Below are positions 13,623 to 25,792 of a stretch of DNA of 64,000 nucleotides, piece by piece. The notes beneath the pieces were generated by a model. It had not been told where the DNA came from. It ran no database searches and worked only from the letters and a program-made list of their open reading frames with translations. The stretch lies in the NCBI RefSeq assembly GCF_003073045.1, contig NC_037593.1, forward strand, positions 4,827,525 through 4,891,524, in the 5' to 3' direction. Position 1 is the first letter of the stretch, and each line of letters starts with the position of its first letter. The position numbers and the translations under genes are program-made. This stretch comes from Pomacea canaliculata. Taxonomy: Eukaryota > Mollusca > Gastropoda > Architaenioglossa > Ampullariidae.

Positions 13623-15463
13623 ATGGCGGTTGTCGTTATGCTGATGTTGATGCAAAGCAAACGCGGTCTCCGCCGCAGCAGGATTATTCGCGACAGGACC
13701 AACCCCCTCGACACCTTCGACGACGTGGAGATGTACAGCAAATTCCGATTCCGTCGTCACGACATTCTAAGCATGGTTGATGAAATCAAAGACGAGCTGG
13801 AGATGGCGAACCGAGGATACACTGTGCTGCCATGCATCCAGGTGTGTGTGGCTCTGCGTTTCTACGCCACGGGGTCATTTCAGAGTGCATGTGCAGACCT
13901 GGCAGGTATTTCTCAGCCGACGGCAAGCAGGATCATCAAGCGAGTGACGAGAGCCTTGCTGAAGCATGTACAGCAGTGGATTATATTCCCCGACCAGAAA
14001 GGAAGCAGACAGGCAGAAGAGCAAGTTCTATAACATCGGGGGATTCCCCAATGTCGTTGGGTGTCTCGATGCCACCCATATAAGGATCCAAGCTCCGAGA
14101 AACAATGAACACGAGTATCTCAACCGAAAAAATTATCATTCACTAAATGTTCAGGTGAAACGTTTTAATATTTTCGTTGGTGTTTTAAAAGCTTTTTTTT
14201 AAAAAAACAAAAACAAAAAAAACAACAAAGTTTTTCTTTTAAAACTGGTTGAAGGAAATGACTCGGATCTAAAATCCTCCATTGTTATTGACAGCATCAA
14301 CATTGCCCCAAAACATTCACCATGTTTTTTCAGACATAAACAAGAGAAATGAAAAAAAAAATTAGCTCCCGAGCAACACTGGTCATTATATACATAAAGT
14401 TTTTACCACACACATATGAAAATTAATTTTGAAAACATAGATTCCAATCAGACGTTTTGAATCAGTCTTTGTAGAGTTTCCTCCCTTGGAGATTGTAACG
14501 ATTGTAGCTACGTTCATGATTGTAGCACTGACAAGCTAGCAGCTCAAGGCTGTAGCTGCTACCCCTGCACGTTTCCCCCTACTCCTGTCTTTTTACTAAT
14601 GCTAGTTTGCTCGGCTCCCACTTAACCTCCTCTCAGCTGTCGAATTAGTATGTAGGTGGAGGTGGGGGTGAGCGCAACGGTTTCGACTGCTTTCACTTGT
14701 ACACTTGTACACACATCCCTTTAACGTTCTCAGAGACGAGAACGCAGTCATCTACATCGTTATTTGTCAACAGTTTATCTGTAACGCCGACATGCTGTTC
14801 ATCGACGTGGTAGCCAAATGGCCGGGCAGTGTGCACGATGCCCGCATTCTTCGCCAGTCTCGTTTCTTCTCTGCCTTTGAAGCCAGCCCCAGACCAGTGG
14901 ACGGCACCATGCTGGCAGACAGCGCCTATATGATGCGCGAGTGGCTGATGACACCTTACGAAAACCCAGCCACCTAGAGCAGTGGCGATACAACGTGGCA
15001 CACAGCTCCACACGACGCCCAGCAACGAAAGCTATCAGTGAGTGTTAGTCCATCAAGTACAAATCATTATTGGTAAACAGACAAGTTTGAGCTTTTAAGC
15101 ACTTTAGGTTTCTGCAGTCAGTATGGTTATGAAGGTTGTTATGTTTATTATGTTTATGCAGGGTTTGCGAAGAAAAGATGGCATTGTCTCCGTGGACTGC
15201 GGTTAGAACCGGAGAAGGCCTGCCAGGTGACAGTGGTGTGTCTCATGCTCAGCAACCGGGCCCGCTTCCTCAACTTGCCAGATCCTCATGATGATGCTGA
15301 GGATCAAAACGATGAGCATGATGATCAAGATGAAGATGAACTCAAATATGACTTGCTTCAGGATAAAGTAGCTACACAGGATCTTTCGAATGAGAGGACA
15401 AAGGTTGAAGAAGGTGAAACTGCAAGGAACAGTGTTGCTTATCGATTCTTCTGGGGTTTGTAA
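13623..15463 (+). pseudogene. HARBI1-like PIF/Harbinger transposase, broken
   Basis: Three exons are legible: 13623-14154, 14774-15037 and 15162-15463, joined by GT/AG introns. The product follows vertebrate HARBI1 and Harbinger transposases from end to end: FDDVEMYSKFRFRRHDI near the start, a helix-turn-helix-like block (GSFQSACADLAGISQPTASR), the first DDE-site aspartate in GGFPNVVGCLDATHI, EYLNRKNYHSLNVQ, the second aspartate in VVAKWPGSVHDARIL, EWLMTPYENP, WRYNVAHSSTR and KKRWHCLRGLRLEPEKAC. An unusual acidic tail follows (DDAEDQNDEHDDQDEDELKYD). The frame changes by one base twice, once near 14020-14030 (between SRQAE and SKFYNIGG) and once near 14965-14975 (between PYENP and SHLEQW). 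As it stands it cannot make a full transposase unless these are assembly errors. No terminal inverted repeats were identified. The intact Myb/SANT-like gene to the right lies convergent to it. Confidence 0.85.
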
Positions 15464-16647
15464 CATTAACTCTGCAGTTTTTGTGGTTAATGCCAATGGA
15501 CTTACATGACCACAGAAACTGCATTACACAGTATTTACTCCTTATGGTGTTCAGTGAGTCTGTGCACTAGGGCAAGCCCTTTCGGATTTACAACTCTACC
15601 ATAAACATCAAAGACAACATAAGCAATGCCATGGCACTTATTATGTATACCTCATTTCTTTTAAACAATTCTTGTGAGACATTTTGATTGTTTTACTTTT
15701 AAGTGGAGCAATGAAGAAGACTATCCAGCAATAACATTATAGCAGAGGTATAGGCGTTCAATGCCTAGCATTTTTTTGACTGAGGCATATTCTCATTGTT
15801 TGCACGAATGTCTTCAAATTAAACATAACAAATTACTACAGCAACAGGAGCTTGAGAGATAAAAAAAAATAACAAAGAAAGAAATTTACTTCAATTGTTA
15901 CGTTTCTTTAAAAATAAAACTTTGCTACATGACCCCTCTTTCCAAAAGGGTTACTGATTCACCAAGAGAAAATATGAATGCTAAGAAATATCTGGGCACG
16001 TAAGTTATGACAGTTCAATGAGCTGTGAGCAAGACAAACACCAAATATAAACCTTATAAAAACATGATTTATCCAGTGCATCTTGGTGATGTGTGACAGG
16101 ATTTTTTTAAGTGAAAAAGTTTGCATGGCCAAGTTATCATGATGTAAGTACATAGAGTTTTTAATCCCAAGAGTATGAAAGAATGTGAATCATGAGTGAT
16201 GGAAGAATAGTCAACCATTTACTGGATTACGTAAGTTAATCTGCACTTTGGGTCAATAAAATATTATCATTGCAGCTATATCTAGTATTTTGTACATTAA
16301 TGAGAAAAATTGGGTCTGAATGTGACATATTTGCTTGCCAATTGTTTTAGATCATGCATAAAAATTCACTTCCTTAGTTTTAAAAAAGACAATAAGTTAC
16401 CAGTCTAAATGAGATTAAAAATCATAAAAAAGCATTGTGAACAGTTCTACAACAGGCTCTGATTGGGTATTGTCACATTAACGAATGGCAAAAAGCACTG
16501 ATAAATTTGGCCCCCATTTTCTACAATAGTCAAAAATGTGATCTCCAAAATGGGTTAACAATAGCACATAGCTAGCTGACATATCCGTTTATTTCTCAAA
16601 ACGTTTGCAAGTAGCTATGCAAGAGCATGTGCCTAATCAATGTAAAA

Positions 16648-16690
16648 TCTTGCTTATTTCCCTCTCGTAAATAAAGAATTGTCATTGTCA
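16648..16690 (+). mobile_element. 3' tail of the ATTGTC-ending LINE family
   Basis: TTGCTTATTTCCCTCTCG, then AATAAAGAATTGTCATTGTC, matches the 3' terminus of the LINE at 54570-55980, which ends TTGCTTATTTTACCCCTCG...AATAAAGAATTGTC with more ATTGTC units. Only the last about forty bases of this copy are recognisable, so it is a very short truncated insertion or the tail borrowed by a SINE. Confidence 0.65.
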
Positions 16691-16872
16691 AACAGCAAAG
16701 GTAGTCTGCTAACCCACTGGTCTTTGAAGAGTGAGGTATTAGAGATTGCACTTATCTTGAGGGCCATCCCTTTTGTAATGGTGGTGCCTGTCTCCTCCTG
16801 TCTCCTTGCTTTTCCTTCCCCAGACACTTACTTTACAGCAGGGTCTTCTAAGGAAAGTACATTTGCATCACA

Positions 16873-16928
16873 TGGATATCAAACCAGCCATTTAGGATGC
16901 TGGTGTTCTAACCACTTGGTCATTCAAC
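16873..16928 (-). mobile_element. tRNA-derived SINE head
   Basis: On the minus strand it reads ATGACCAAGTGGTTAGAACA (A-box-like), and about thirty bases later GGTTTGATATCC (B-box-like, consensus GGTTCGANTCC). Spacing fits an internal RNA polymerase III promoter of a tRNA-like sequence, but the cloverleaf is degenerate, so a SINE or tRNA pseudogene is more likely than a working tRNA. The 3' body would run left toward 16700. Confidence 0.4.
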
Positions 16929-17109
16929 TTCCATTAATCAATATGCAGCTCATGTAAATGTCCTCTGTGCCCATGTACATTTCTCAGTTTCTATATTGCT
17001 TCATTGTGAACAAAATAATTCACTCCTGGACATTCATACCTTAACATTTCATTGTCAAAACGCAGTCACAAATGGAACAAAAATAATTTTTTATATAGAA
17101 AATATAATG

Positions 17110-20100
17110 TCAAGTGTACTGGCAGGTGTCTAGGTTTGACTGGTTTCCTTTAAGCCTTTCAATCTCTAGCTTTAGCTTTTCGGCTTTGAGCTTGTTAAGT
17201 TCAACAATCGACTTGTTCCGTTCAATTTCTGATTTAAGGAATTCTTCCATGAGGGAACTTTCTGCAAATGGATACTGTAGCACACTCTTCTTCTCATTTT
17301 TTTTACCTGCAAACATCAGAACTACATTTCATCCATCCAAGATATGTTGCGAAATATGAAAATTATGAACCCACAAAATTTGTAGACTTCTGTCAAGATT
17401 TAAACTAACAATATATTTCGTAGTATAAATGCAAACCATATTTTCAAGTACACTATTTTAAGGCCATATAATTTTGTATCAATACTGCGTAAATGTTCAC
17501 CAATATGTAACCAATACATAAATGATATGTATATAAGACTGTATGCCTGTATATCAATCATATGTATATAAGACTGTGTGAGTGTATGCCTGTTAACTGC
17601 AAAGAATATTATGAAAAGTTGTTTTATCTTAAGCAGAGGTTCAAAGATTTATTACAGTCATGGCATCCAACAGTTCATGAATCTTTCCAAGATTCCTTTT
17701 GCCAAGAAGTAGTGGTAATGTAACTAGGCACTAGGATTATGTCAAATATTATACTCGTGAAGATGATTTTAAATTATCATCTACAAGACTTGATGACTGA
17801 GCATTGATGGTTTTCTATGATTTTTATCATCAAATTTTGTCACTTTTCTAAGTTCTTCTGGCTTGTGCATGCAAACAACATTCAACTAAGCAGTATAGTT
17901 TACACCTCCGCCTTGGACTGTAACTATGGACTGGGGTAGATAGCTGCCTTCAAGGTTGCTTTACCTCTGGTCCATGGCTACAGTTCCCGGGGGCTCCCTA
18001 AGTTCGTAGCTATGGACCAGCTGCATGTCAGGGATTTTTAGTTACTGACCGACCTTTTAGGGTCTGCACAGATTTACACCTGGAATACACTGCTTTGCTT
18101 CCAGTGCACAGCTACATCCACAGTAGCATTACCTCCAATCCATAGCTACGGTCCCTGGAGGGCAGTGGAAGGTGTAATCCTTGTTGACCAAGGCCCAACT
18201 GATCCAGTACAGTTAGTGTAGTGGTTATCATCACAAAGTGTCACGGGCCGAGGTGAGACCACAGATGAAATCCTTCATCTAGAAGGCATTAGTGTTTGAT
18301 TATAAACGCATTTTTTATTGTGGGATTTTATGTATGTTTTAAGTTAATATTTTGACTGGGATGTTTATAATGAGCTTACTGATCACAAAGTTAAAAACTT
18401 TTTGAAATTTTACCACAATTATTTTATTACAGTAATGTTATTCACATTCTTACACTAAGATTTAGCCCCAGGATAATGTGAGATGGTCTTGTTTCTTAAT
18501 TATGATAGGCCTAAGAGGGAAAGTAACTTTCAGATTATGTGTAATATTGCAGTCTCCATTATAGTCATTCCTGTGATGAAATTGTCTCCATCCTAAACAA
18601 CTGACTGTGAGTTTCTTCCAAGCGAATGCTTCTCTTTTGTCAAGTTCACCAGTCGGGGCAAATTATGCAAGAAGGCAAGATCCACTTATAACACTTATAC
18701 ATAACAGTGACATGCTACATGCATTTTGTATTGTGTAGGAGGACCTTTTGCATTGAGAGATTAATAATCTCATTTTCATTACTAACCATCAGAATGACAA
18801 TTTCTCCAAGTTGTATAATTCACTTATAATGTGTTAATAGTTAAATATGTCTTCTTCCCACACGTATCAAACATTCATGATCTAAAAATTGACTATTTTA
18901 TTTGTGTAATCAATGCATTACAAACCTTTCGAAATCTGTGAAACATCATGTTCCAAGTCCAGAACTCTTTCTGTGAAGCTTGGGGTCAATGGAATGTCTG
19001 CAAGGAAAAGTTATTATAAAAATGAGTTGAATTCTTTTAAATACTATATGATGATTAGATGTTAATCTAATTATGTGAGGCTATTGCTACTTCTGTGTCA
19101 CATTTGTTGATCGTACTAAATATCCATATATGCACATGCCTGTGAAACCAGAATAAAGTTACAAACTTTACTTCTTGCCAGTAATTAAAAAAATGTTAAT
19201 ACAGAATGGACTTTCCTATGATACTCTCTCCTAAGAAGTTAAGCCCACAAGCAAAAAGTCATGATGGAAAAACCTAAAAGCATTACAAACCCTCTTGTGG
19301 CTGTGGAATATTTTCTTCATGGACTGGTGCATTGTTTTTTGCAAGCAACACTAAAGGTTCAGCTGCACAAACAATAAAAAGTGTAAGTACATAAACAAGG
19401 ATATTTAATTTTGAAATCTAAAGAGCAAAACTAACATAGTGCTTGACTGCACTTTACAAGAGATATGGAAGAGCCTTGGATCATGTGTATTTGGGAGTAG
19501 TCTTGAATTGTCATTGTACCTATGTACATAAATTCAAACAATGTTTAACATTTGACGGTACTCACTCAACAAAATGGCCATATAAATAGTTGGTTCAAGA
19601 TCATGTTTGATTTAGCTCCTTTGTGAATCACCATATAATATTCCAGGAATGCTTCAGTTAAAAAAATAGTTCTTATAATTTATTTTCACTTTCCTTTGGA
19701 TTCTAGGTCACACCACAATGAATATAAATCATTATTGCATTTCATAGATTACTTCGTTAACTAGTACAGCTCTTTCCTATGATGCTGAATCATTTAACAG
19801 AGAAATGACTCGCAATTAAATGAACCAACTGTAGCCCCATCTGCTGATTGGTGGTAGGACGCAAGCCCTGTCTGACTAATCTGAGGTAGTTTAAAAATAA
19901 AGAATGCCCACTCGACAACCTTAATAACAATGAACAGGAGCCACTGAAGTGTGACATCCACCTGTAAAATATTTCCAAGCACCATAAGCTGAAACTGGAA
20001 TTCTAGTATATCTATAATCATCTTACAGATAAAGCTAAATGAAATGGCAAGTTGGACTTAAATAATAGATACTGATATTTTGATTTTTTCTGTGAAAAAT

Positions 20101-22784
20101 TTTGGGTTTCAAACAAACTGTTTAGTTACAATCAAGTCTAAAACACCGGTTCATGGTTGTTCAAAGGCTGCAATGTTTACTAATCTTTCTAGAAGGAAAA
20201 CAAACTGACTCATATTTGTGATGCAGGAAACAGCATGTGATGAAACATTTTCTGTCTCACCAGCCTTCTCCACTTTGCTCAGCTCTTTCTGGTTCAAAAT
20301 TGTTTGGCATGATCCCAAGATCCATGGTGCCAGCAGTCTGATGACCGCCTTAGGAGACAAAGAGTGAAAGCAGGTGCCAGATCGTTTGATGATGCCAACC
20401 AAAACATGGTGACCTAACTGTACCACCCAGGAACTGTGTTTCAGATGCAACCTTAAGTAAACGATTATTTTGCAACCCAAAATTTTGAATGAAAATGGTC
20501 CCAAACATCAGTATCTATCCTTTAACTCCTAATTACTATTTCACTTGGCCTTTTCCTTTAAGTCTAATGGTAGTAAACTTGCCAGAAAAAGATTCCTTTA
20601 TCTCCAGTATCATTAACTAGTAGCCTCACACTGATGTCCAAGGGTAAGGAAAATAACACTTGACAACACATACCTGAACAATTCATCTTTGTTTGCAGAA
20701 TAAAGGTCTCTGTTCCTTCAACTGGGAGAAACCAAATGATCAACTTATCTAAAAGCTGTTCTATGTAACCTTTCGGTGGTTACAAGTTAACATTATAAGG
20801 TACCAAAATTTAAGAATATTTTATCCTTTCACTCTCTAGAGGCAACAAAATCATAGTATATTCAATTCCATATTTGAACTAATGTACAAGATCCACACTC
20901 CACACACACAAATACATTTCTGTATACACTTACATGCAGGTCTTACAAGCTTTATCAAGCTGGCAATCTCTTTATAATTCAAGTATGACTAAAACTACTT
21001 TCCAAAGTCTGTACACCTAAGAAACGTCACAGCTAGTGGGCATGCTGGCATAAATTCATTTACTCTGAGATTGATCCTTAACCACTACAAAGACAGAAAA
21101 ACTGGTATAACTAAACTGTCAGAAAAATCAAAACACCTCATGACAACACTGGGATATATATCAAATAAATGATATAAGGTCATGTGTCAAGCCTGGTGGC
21201 CTAAATATTAAACTTTTTCAGTATATAAAGCTGCTATAGAGCCTTGAGGGAGAAAAAATTTATAAAACTCATAAATTATTCATGACAAATCTGTCACTGC
21301 AACACACTGTCACTACTGCTGCTTGCTAAGAGAAATGCCTCATGCATTAGAGGAATTCCTCACCAGTATTTTGTATACATGCCTTGAATTCTTCATAATT
21401 AAATTTTTCTGTTCCATTGCAAAATATCTAATCCAAAGAATGAACACGATAGATTCTTGTATTTTTCAATTAACTATGTGTGTGTGTGTATAAAGAAATA
21501 ATTATACATTGCTAATCTGTGCAAAATGCATCTTTCAATGAGAAGGCTGGTAACAGATTTTTACTTAGTCATGCAATGCTAAATTCTCATTGCACTGTGG
21601 ATATTATAATTACATCTGACAAAATTCACTTTCATATGTGCAGTAGCTCTGATATCAAACCAATGGACACTGCCTGGCCAGGGGAGGCCATCAATGCTTG
21701 TTTTTGGTTGCTACAGAGTTATCTAATTACCTCTTTTTTAAATGTAATTAAAAATTTTCTTGTGTTAAGAAAGGTATAAAGCATTACTTTGTAAATTTAA
21801 TATAATATCTCGATATTTTATAGTATTATTAATAAGTTGTTTAAATAAGCTGCACTTCTGTGGTTTAATCTTGCTCAGATGAACTGTAAAATATGTATGC
21901 CATATACTATATTTAATCATTCAAAAATGGTTCTTTGCTCTGTAACTGAAAGATATGCCATCATTCACTATTCCCTATCTTTAATATAGTGTTAATATAC
22001 ATTTATGAGCAAATGCTTCAAAGCAAAATAATGTACTATACTGAGATACAGGTAACATACACTGAATCAAACAAAAATACTCACCATTTATGCCATCTAT
22101 GAGGGCAGAGTCTTCACCAATTATCTCCAGAATCATGTTATCATATTCACTTTCTTTCACTGCACCCCCACCTAAGGTCTTTTGTTTGTGCCTGCGGCTC
22201 TGGGCATCAGATTTAAGGAACCCCCACTTTTCTCTTACATTCTGCGCTGTCCGTATGTCAACACCACAAGTTGCGGTCAATCGGTCAGCTATCTTCTGCC
22301 ATGTCACCGCTTTTTTCTTATTGGAGGTTTCATTTGTCTGTGGGCACATAATGCACTCTCTTTCCAGCTTCACCTAATGACAATAAGAAGTTTATCAAGT
22401 TGTATATGTCCTTAAAAAATAAAGTAAACAAAGAAGCGCAATATAAATCGCAATAACACACAACTAAAATAGAAAAGGGGCTGAAAATCTATTAAATGAT
22501 ATATGCATAAATATCTCCCAACATAAAAAGAAATATAGATAGCTAAAAGTAAAAAAAGCATAAGAAAAGAACTCAAATACAACTTTTTAAAACAAAAAAT
22601 AATACAATTTGATATCAGTCATAATTACTCATTTACTGCATGTTTGTTTATAGTACACGAAATCGCACACCTCTTCCAAAAGCATCCAAATTTCCCGGCT
22701 CGTCCAGTTAGCTCTTCTCTGTTTTTTGGATGGATTCGATGAGGATAATTCCTCTCCCTCTGAAACAGTTCGTTTGGGATCCAT
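17110..22784 (-). CDS. Myb/SANT-like DNA-binding protein, six exons, intact
   Basis: Minus-strand exons 22659-22784, 22085-22373, 20674-20721, 19291-19362, 18926-18997 and 17110-17306 join in frame to 267 codons plus a stop. The start is the ATG at 22782-22784 (MDPKRTVSEGEEL). Residues about 27-100 form a Myb/SANT-like (zeste/MADF-type) trihelix domain: NWTSREIWMLLEEV, then KKKAVTWQKIADRLTATCGV, then TAQNVREKWGFLKSDAQSRR. An acidic linker follows. The last exon is a charged coiled coil (MEEFLKSEIERNKSIVELNK...LEIERLKG). The donor of exon 1 is the least certain junction (GTGTAC at 22658, or GTGTGC twelve bases earlier). All other introns are GT/AG with matching phases. Such proteins accompany PIF/Harbinger transposases and carry them to DNA; vertebrate NAIF1 plays this role for HARBI1. 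The transposase fossil at 13.6-15.5 kb is convergent with it. It may be the second gene of that transposon or a domesticated host gene. A MITE lies in its last intron, and exons 1-2 have a copy at 26.3-27.0 kb. Confidence 0.75.
17903..18174. mobile_element. MITE with TA target duplication in the Myb/SANT gene intron
   Basis: The ends are inverted repeats (CACCTCCGCC...ACTATGGACTGG against the complement of CCAATCCATAGCTACGG...GGAAGGTG) and are flanked by TA on both sides. Inside, short sub-repeats of the TCCATGGCTACAGT / TAGCTATGGACC type recur in both orientations. The TA duplication suggests a mariner-like parent; no coding sequence is present. Confidence 0.6.
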
Positions 22785-23211
22785 GACGACTGTGCAAACA
22801 GATGAATGATGCCACAAACGTGAGTTGAGCAATGAAACAGTCGTCCACTAGGAAATCCGGAAGACCAGTTATTTGGGGGCATTCTGAGCATGCGCAATGA
22901 CAGGATTTTCCCCTACATCCGGTCGTGTTTCTAAAATTAAACGGCCTTTGAACTCGTCTATGGGCCAATGGTCTGCGACTCGTAGGCGGGGTTTTCAGGG
23001 CAGTTAATTAGTTGTTTTGTTTGTTTTAAACAGGCCTTTACGGCAAATCTTCACCATACATATGTTATGACCCTTGTCTACACCGCAGATATTTGGACTT
23101 TCACGTGCAGTTACTTAGATAACTTTTGACTAATGCGACAACCCGAATTCCATGTACAAATAGTGATGTAAAGAAAGTAGAAATATATAATGTCCGTGCA
23201 CTGTCTGCCCT

Positions 23212-23760
23212 AAAACCTCCTTGTGGGAGATTTTAAAAATGGTTTCGCCCGCGTGAGGGAAGGTATGAGTACACGCGATGCCGACAACTAGAGGTCACTG
23301 GCCCCCAGTTAGTACATCGACAGGTGGGCGGGGTACAGGTACACAAACACTGCCGACTGCCCCAAGCATATAAAACGTCTGTCTCACCTGACTAGTTCTT
23401 GGGTCTGAGAAACAGCTTCTATCTGAACATACTGTCGTGTTTAGGACTGACTAATGAATGGTTTCTCCATGAAATAAACAAAGAGAAAGATAAAGGAAAA
23501 TGAGAAGGATGCATGGACAGCGAAAACGATACAATCATACAGATAACTAAAACTAAAAACAATTGATGTTTATTGCTCTAATCTATCTTTCTGTACATCT
23601 TTCTTTACTCATCAGAGGGGATAATAATATTTAGCATTTTCAGCTCATTCCCCATGATGACTGACCTGAAGTACACCTCCATTTGAGTGCAATATTCGTA
23701 CTTTTACAAATGGCCAACAATTCACGACTGCAACATATAGTGCCCACACAGACTTTTCTT
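23212..23760 (+). repeat. Left arm of the outer inverted repeat
   Basis: It pairs with 27995-28968. It holds a sub-repeat (TTCTATCTGAACATACTGTC, then TTAGGACTGA) that also occurs in the arms of the inner element, so the two elements are relatives. Confidence 0.7.
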
Positions 23761-23839
23761 CGCTTATCTAACCCGACAATTATGCCGGGTGGAGGTAATC
23801 GGTGCTTGCTCGTCTTCCTGAGACAACACAACTGAAAAC

Positions 23840-25790
23840 TAGACTAGAAGAAGACTTTTACAATCAAAAGACTTAGGACCAGTTTAGCACCCATGATTTT
23901 GTTTGTGTTTCTCCCTTGTGAGAAGAGAGAGAGAGAACAAGAAAGGAGACAAAGACAAACCCCAAATGACACAAAGGAAAAGGCAATGGAATGTTTAAAC
24001 TTGGTTTTTATTCCTCTCGTTTATTTATTTATTTTTTTTTTTCATTTCCACTGGTGACCGACATACGGCATTGCATCTGGGTTTGGGTACAGTGCTTGTT
24101 CTTTTTGAACGACCCAAGTGGGCATCAGTTCACGCCTGTTACAAAGTACCCATTCGCCTTCTGCACAAGCGGTTTTTTCTCCAGATATTTCCTGTCTTTC
24201 CAAAGTCCAGCAAAGTCTATCATTTTCCAATATCGCGTGTATGTGCTATTGCGTATAGCTGGATTTTGAGGACAAGCCGCCTGTCCATTCAGTCGTGAAC
24301 TCCGGGGAATGAGCATGCGAATGTGGTCAGAGGTTGCGATTCCCGCTGCCTCGGGCTGTTCACACTCTCGACACCTCTACCAACTCGCGCCGACATAAAC
24401 GTGTACGCGCACACTTACACTAAATTGCTCATTACACTTTAATTGACTCAGACCCCCCAGCGTACCTGGTATCTGGTTTTATTAAGCAGTTAATATACAT
24501 CTTGTCAAGTCTCACTTTTCGTCGATTTACTTTACAAGGCGTCACTTAAATGCCCACGCAGACTATACCCAGACGTTTAGAACTGCCCGGAAGTTTCGAT
24601 CCACTACACTGCTACGTCCAACCACTCTGTAGCTAACCCATGATAGACAGGTGGTTACTCTGACTTATTCCAGCCCCAAACTACCCACCCCCTCTTTACC
24701 CCCTCTCACTAGTAATGCTATCTGCGACTACGGCGCCATCCCGTCTGGCTTCCTATTCTCTACTTATGTCCAACGGGTGGCAATGATAGGTGGCGCTGTT
24801 GTCCTGTTTCAGGTGTGCCGCGGACTTCTATAATTAACGGGCGTAGACTGACCGATGCTCTCCCCTTCTCTGAGAGCTCCCCTGAAGTGAAGACTACCAT
24901 CCCGCATTCCAACCTGACGTAAGCGGTCCGCGGTTCACAGGCCTACTGATTCCAGGTGAGATAAACGGTGGTGAGACTTCTTGGCCTTTTGTCCACCCGA
25001 CGGTCCAGTGCCGCCAAAGGCCGCCTACCCTGTCTCGACATAACTCACCGCTAACACATTCCCACAATTACCCGTTTACCTTCTGACAGTCTGCTTACCA
25101 GTGCGTCCGCCTGTTTCGTGGAGAGAACAGAAGCGAGACACCAACGCTATAGCATGAAAAAACACGTTAACTGATGAAGATCTGGAAATGAATAATATAA
25201 TTTCAATTGCTAAATCCAACCATCATTGATAAATGAGATAATATTTTACCATCAATGATCGCACTTTTAAAACTGAAATTGTTCTTACCACGGTACAGCT
25301 CAACATCGACAAAAGTTTTGTCTCTATAGACATGTTCGTTACAGTCTAAAGCCCCGGATGTTATTGCACATTTACAGATTATTTCCCAGAAGTGAATGAG
25401 TAGCTTCTACAGAAGTGCAGATCGAGTGTGGTAAGAAAATGGTGTAGTAAAAAGGACATCAAATTCATGAGATGGACACGACTGTCATTTTCCAGATTCA
25501 GAGTGTAAGAAACAAAGTAAACATAACAACTGGAAACTAAAATAATACCACTACAGTGTGAACACTACCGTACATGCACGTCGCACTCAAAATTTGGGTG
25601 GAATACACACATAGTACATGTACATGTAAGCACGGACTACAAGCCGAATAGTGATATCACTGCTTACGAGGAGAGAGGGATTAGAGATACAGAGAAAGAC
25701 GAAAAAGCAGTAAAAATGGAGTTTGAAAATTCAGTTGTTTTTTATGTTTCTGTTATTTGCACTGCTCATCATTCTCTCCTTTATATATTC
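23840..25790. other. Unrecognised spacer inside the outer inverted repeat
   Basis: No open frame with family motifs, no splice-supported exon and no known repeat was recognised. GC content is somewhat higher around 24.3-25.1 kb than in the flanks. A short inverted motif (ACCATCATTGAT / ATCAATGAT region) lies near 25217-25260. Confidence 0.4.
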
Positions 25791-25792
25791 TA

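Larger units (their letters stand above)
15464..17109. other. Interval between the two convergent Harbinger-type genes
   Basis: It contains the 3' flanks of both genes, one LINE tail (16648-16690) and a tRNA-like SINE head (16873-16928). No further coding sequence is seen. Confidence 0.5.

Noticed and set aside
18206-18275. TTAGTGTAGTGGTTATCATC, a tRNA A-box-like start
   Set aside because: The expected B box about forty bases later is poor, and no cloverleaf forms by eye.
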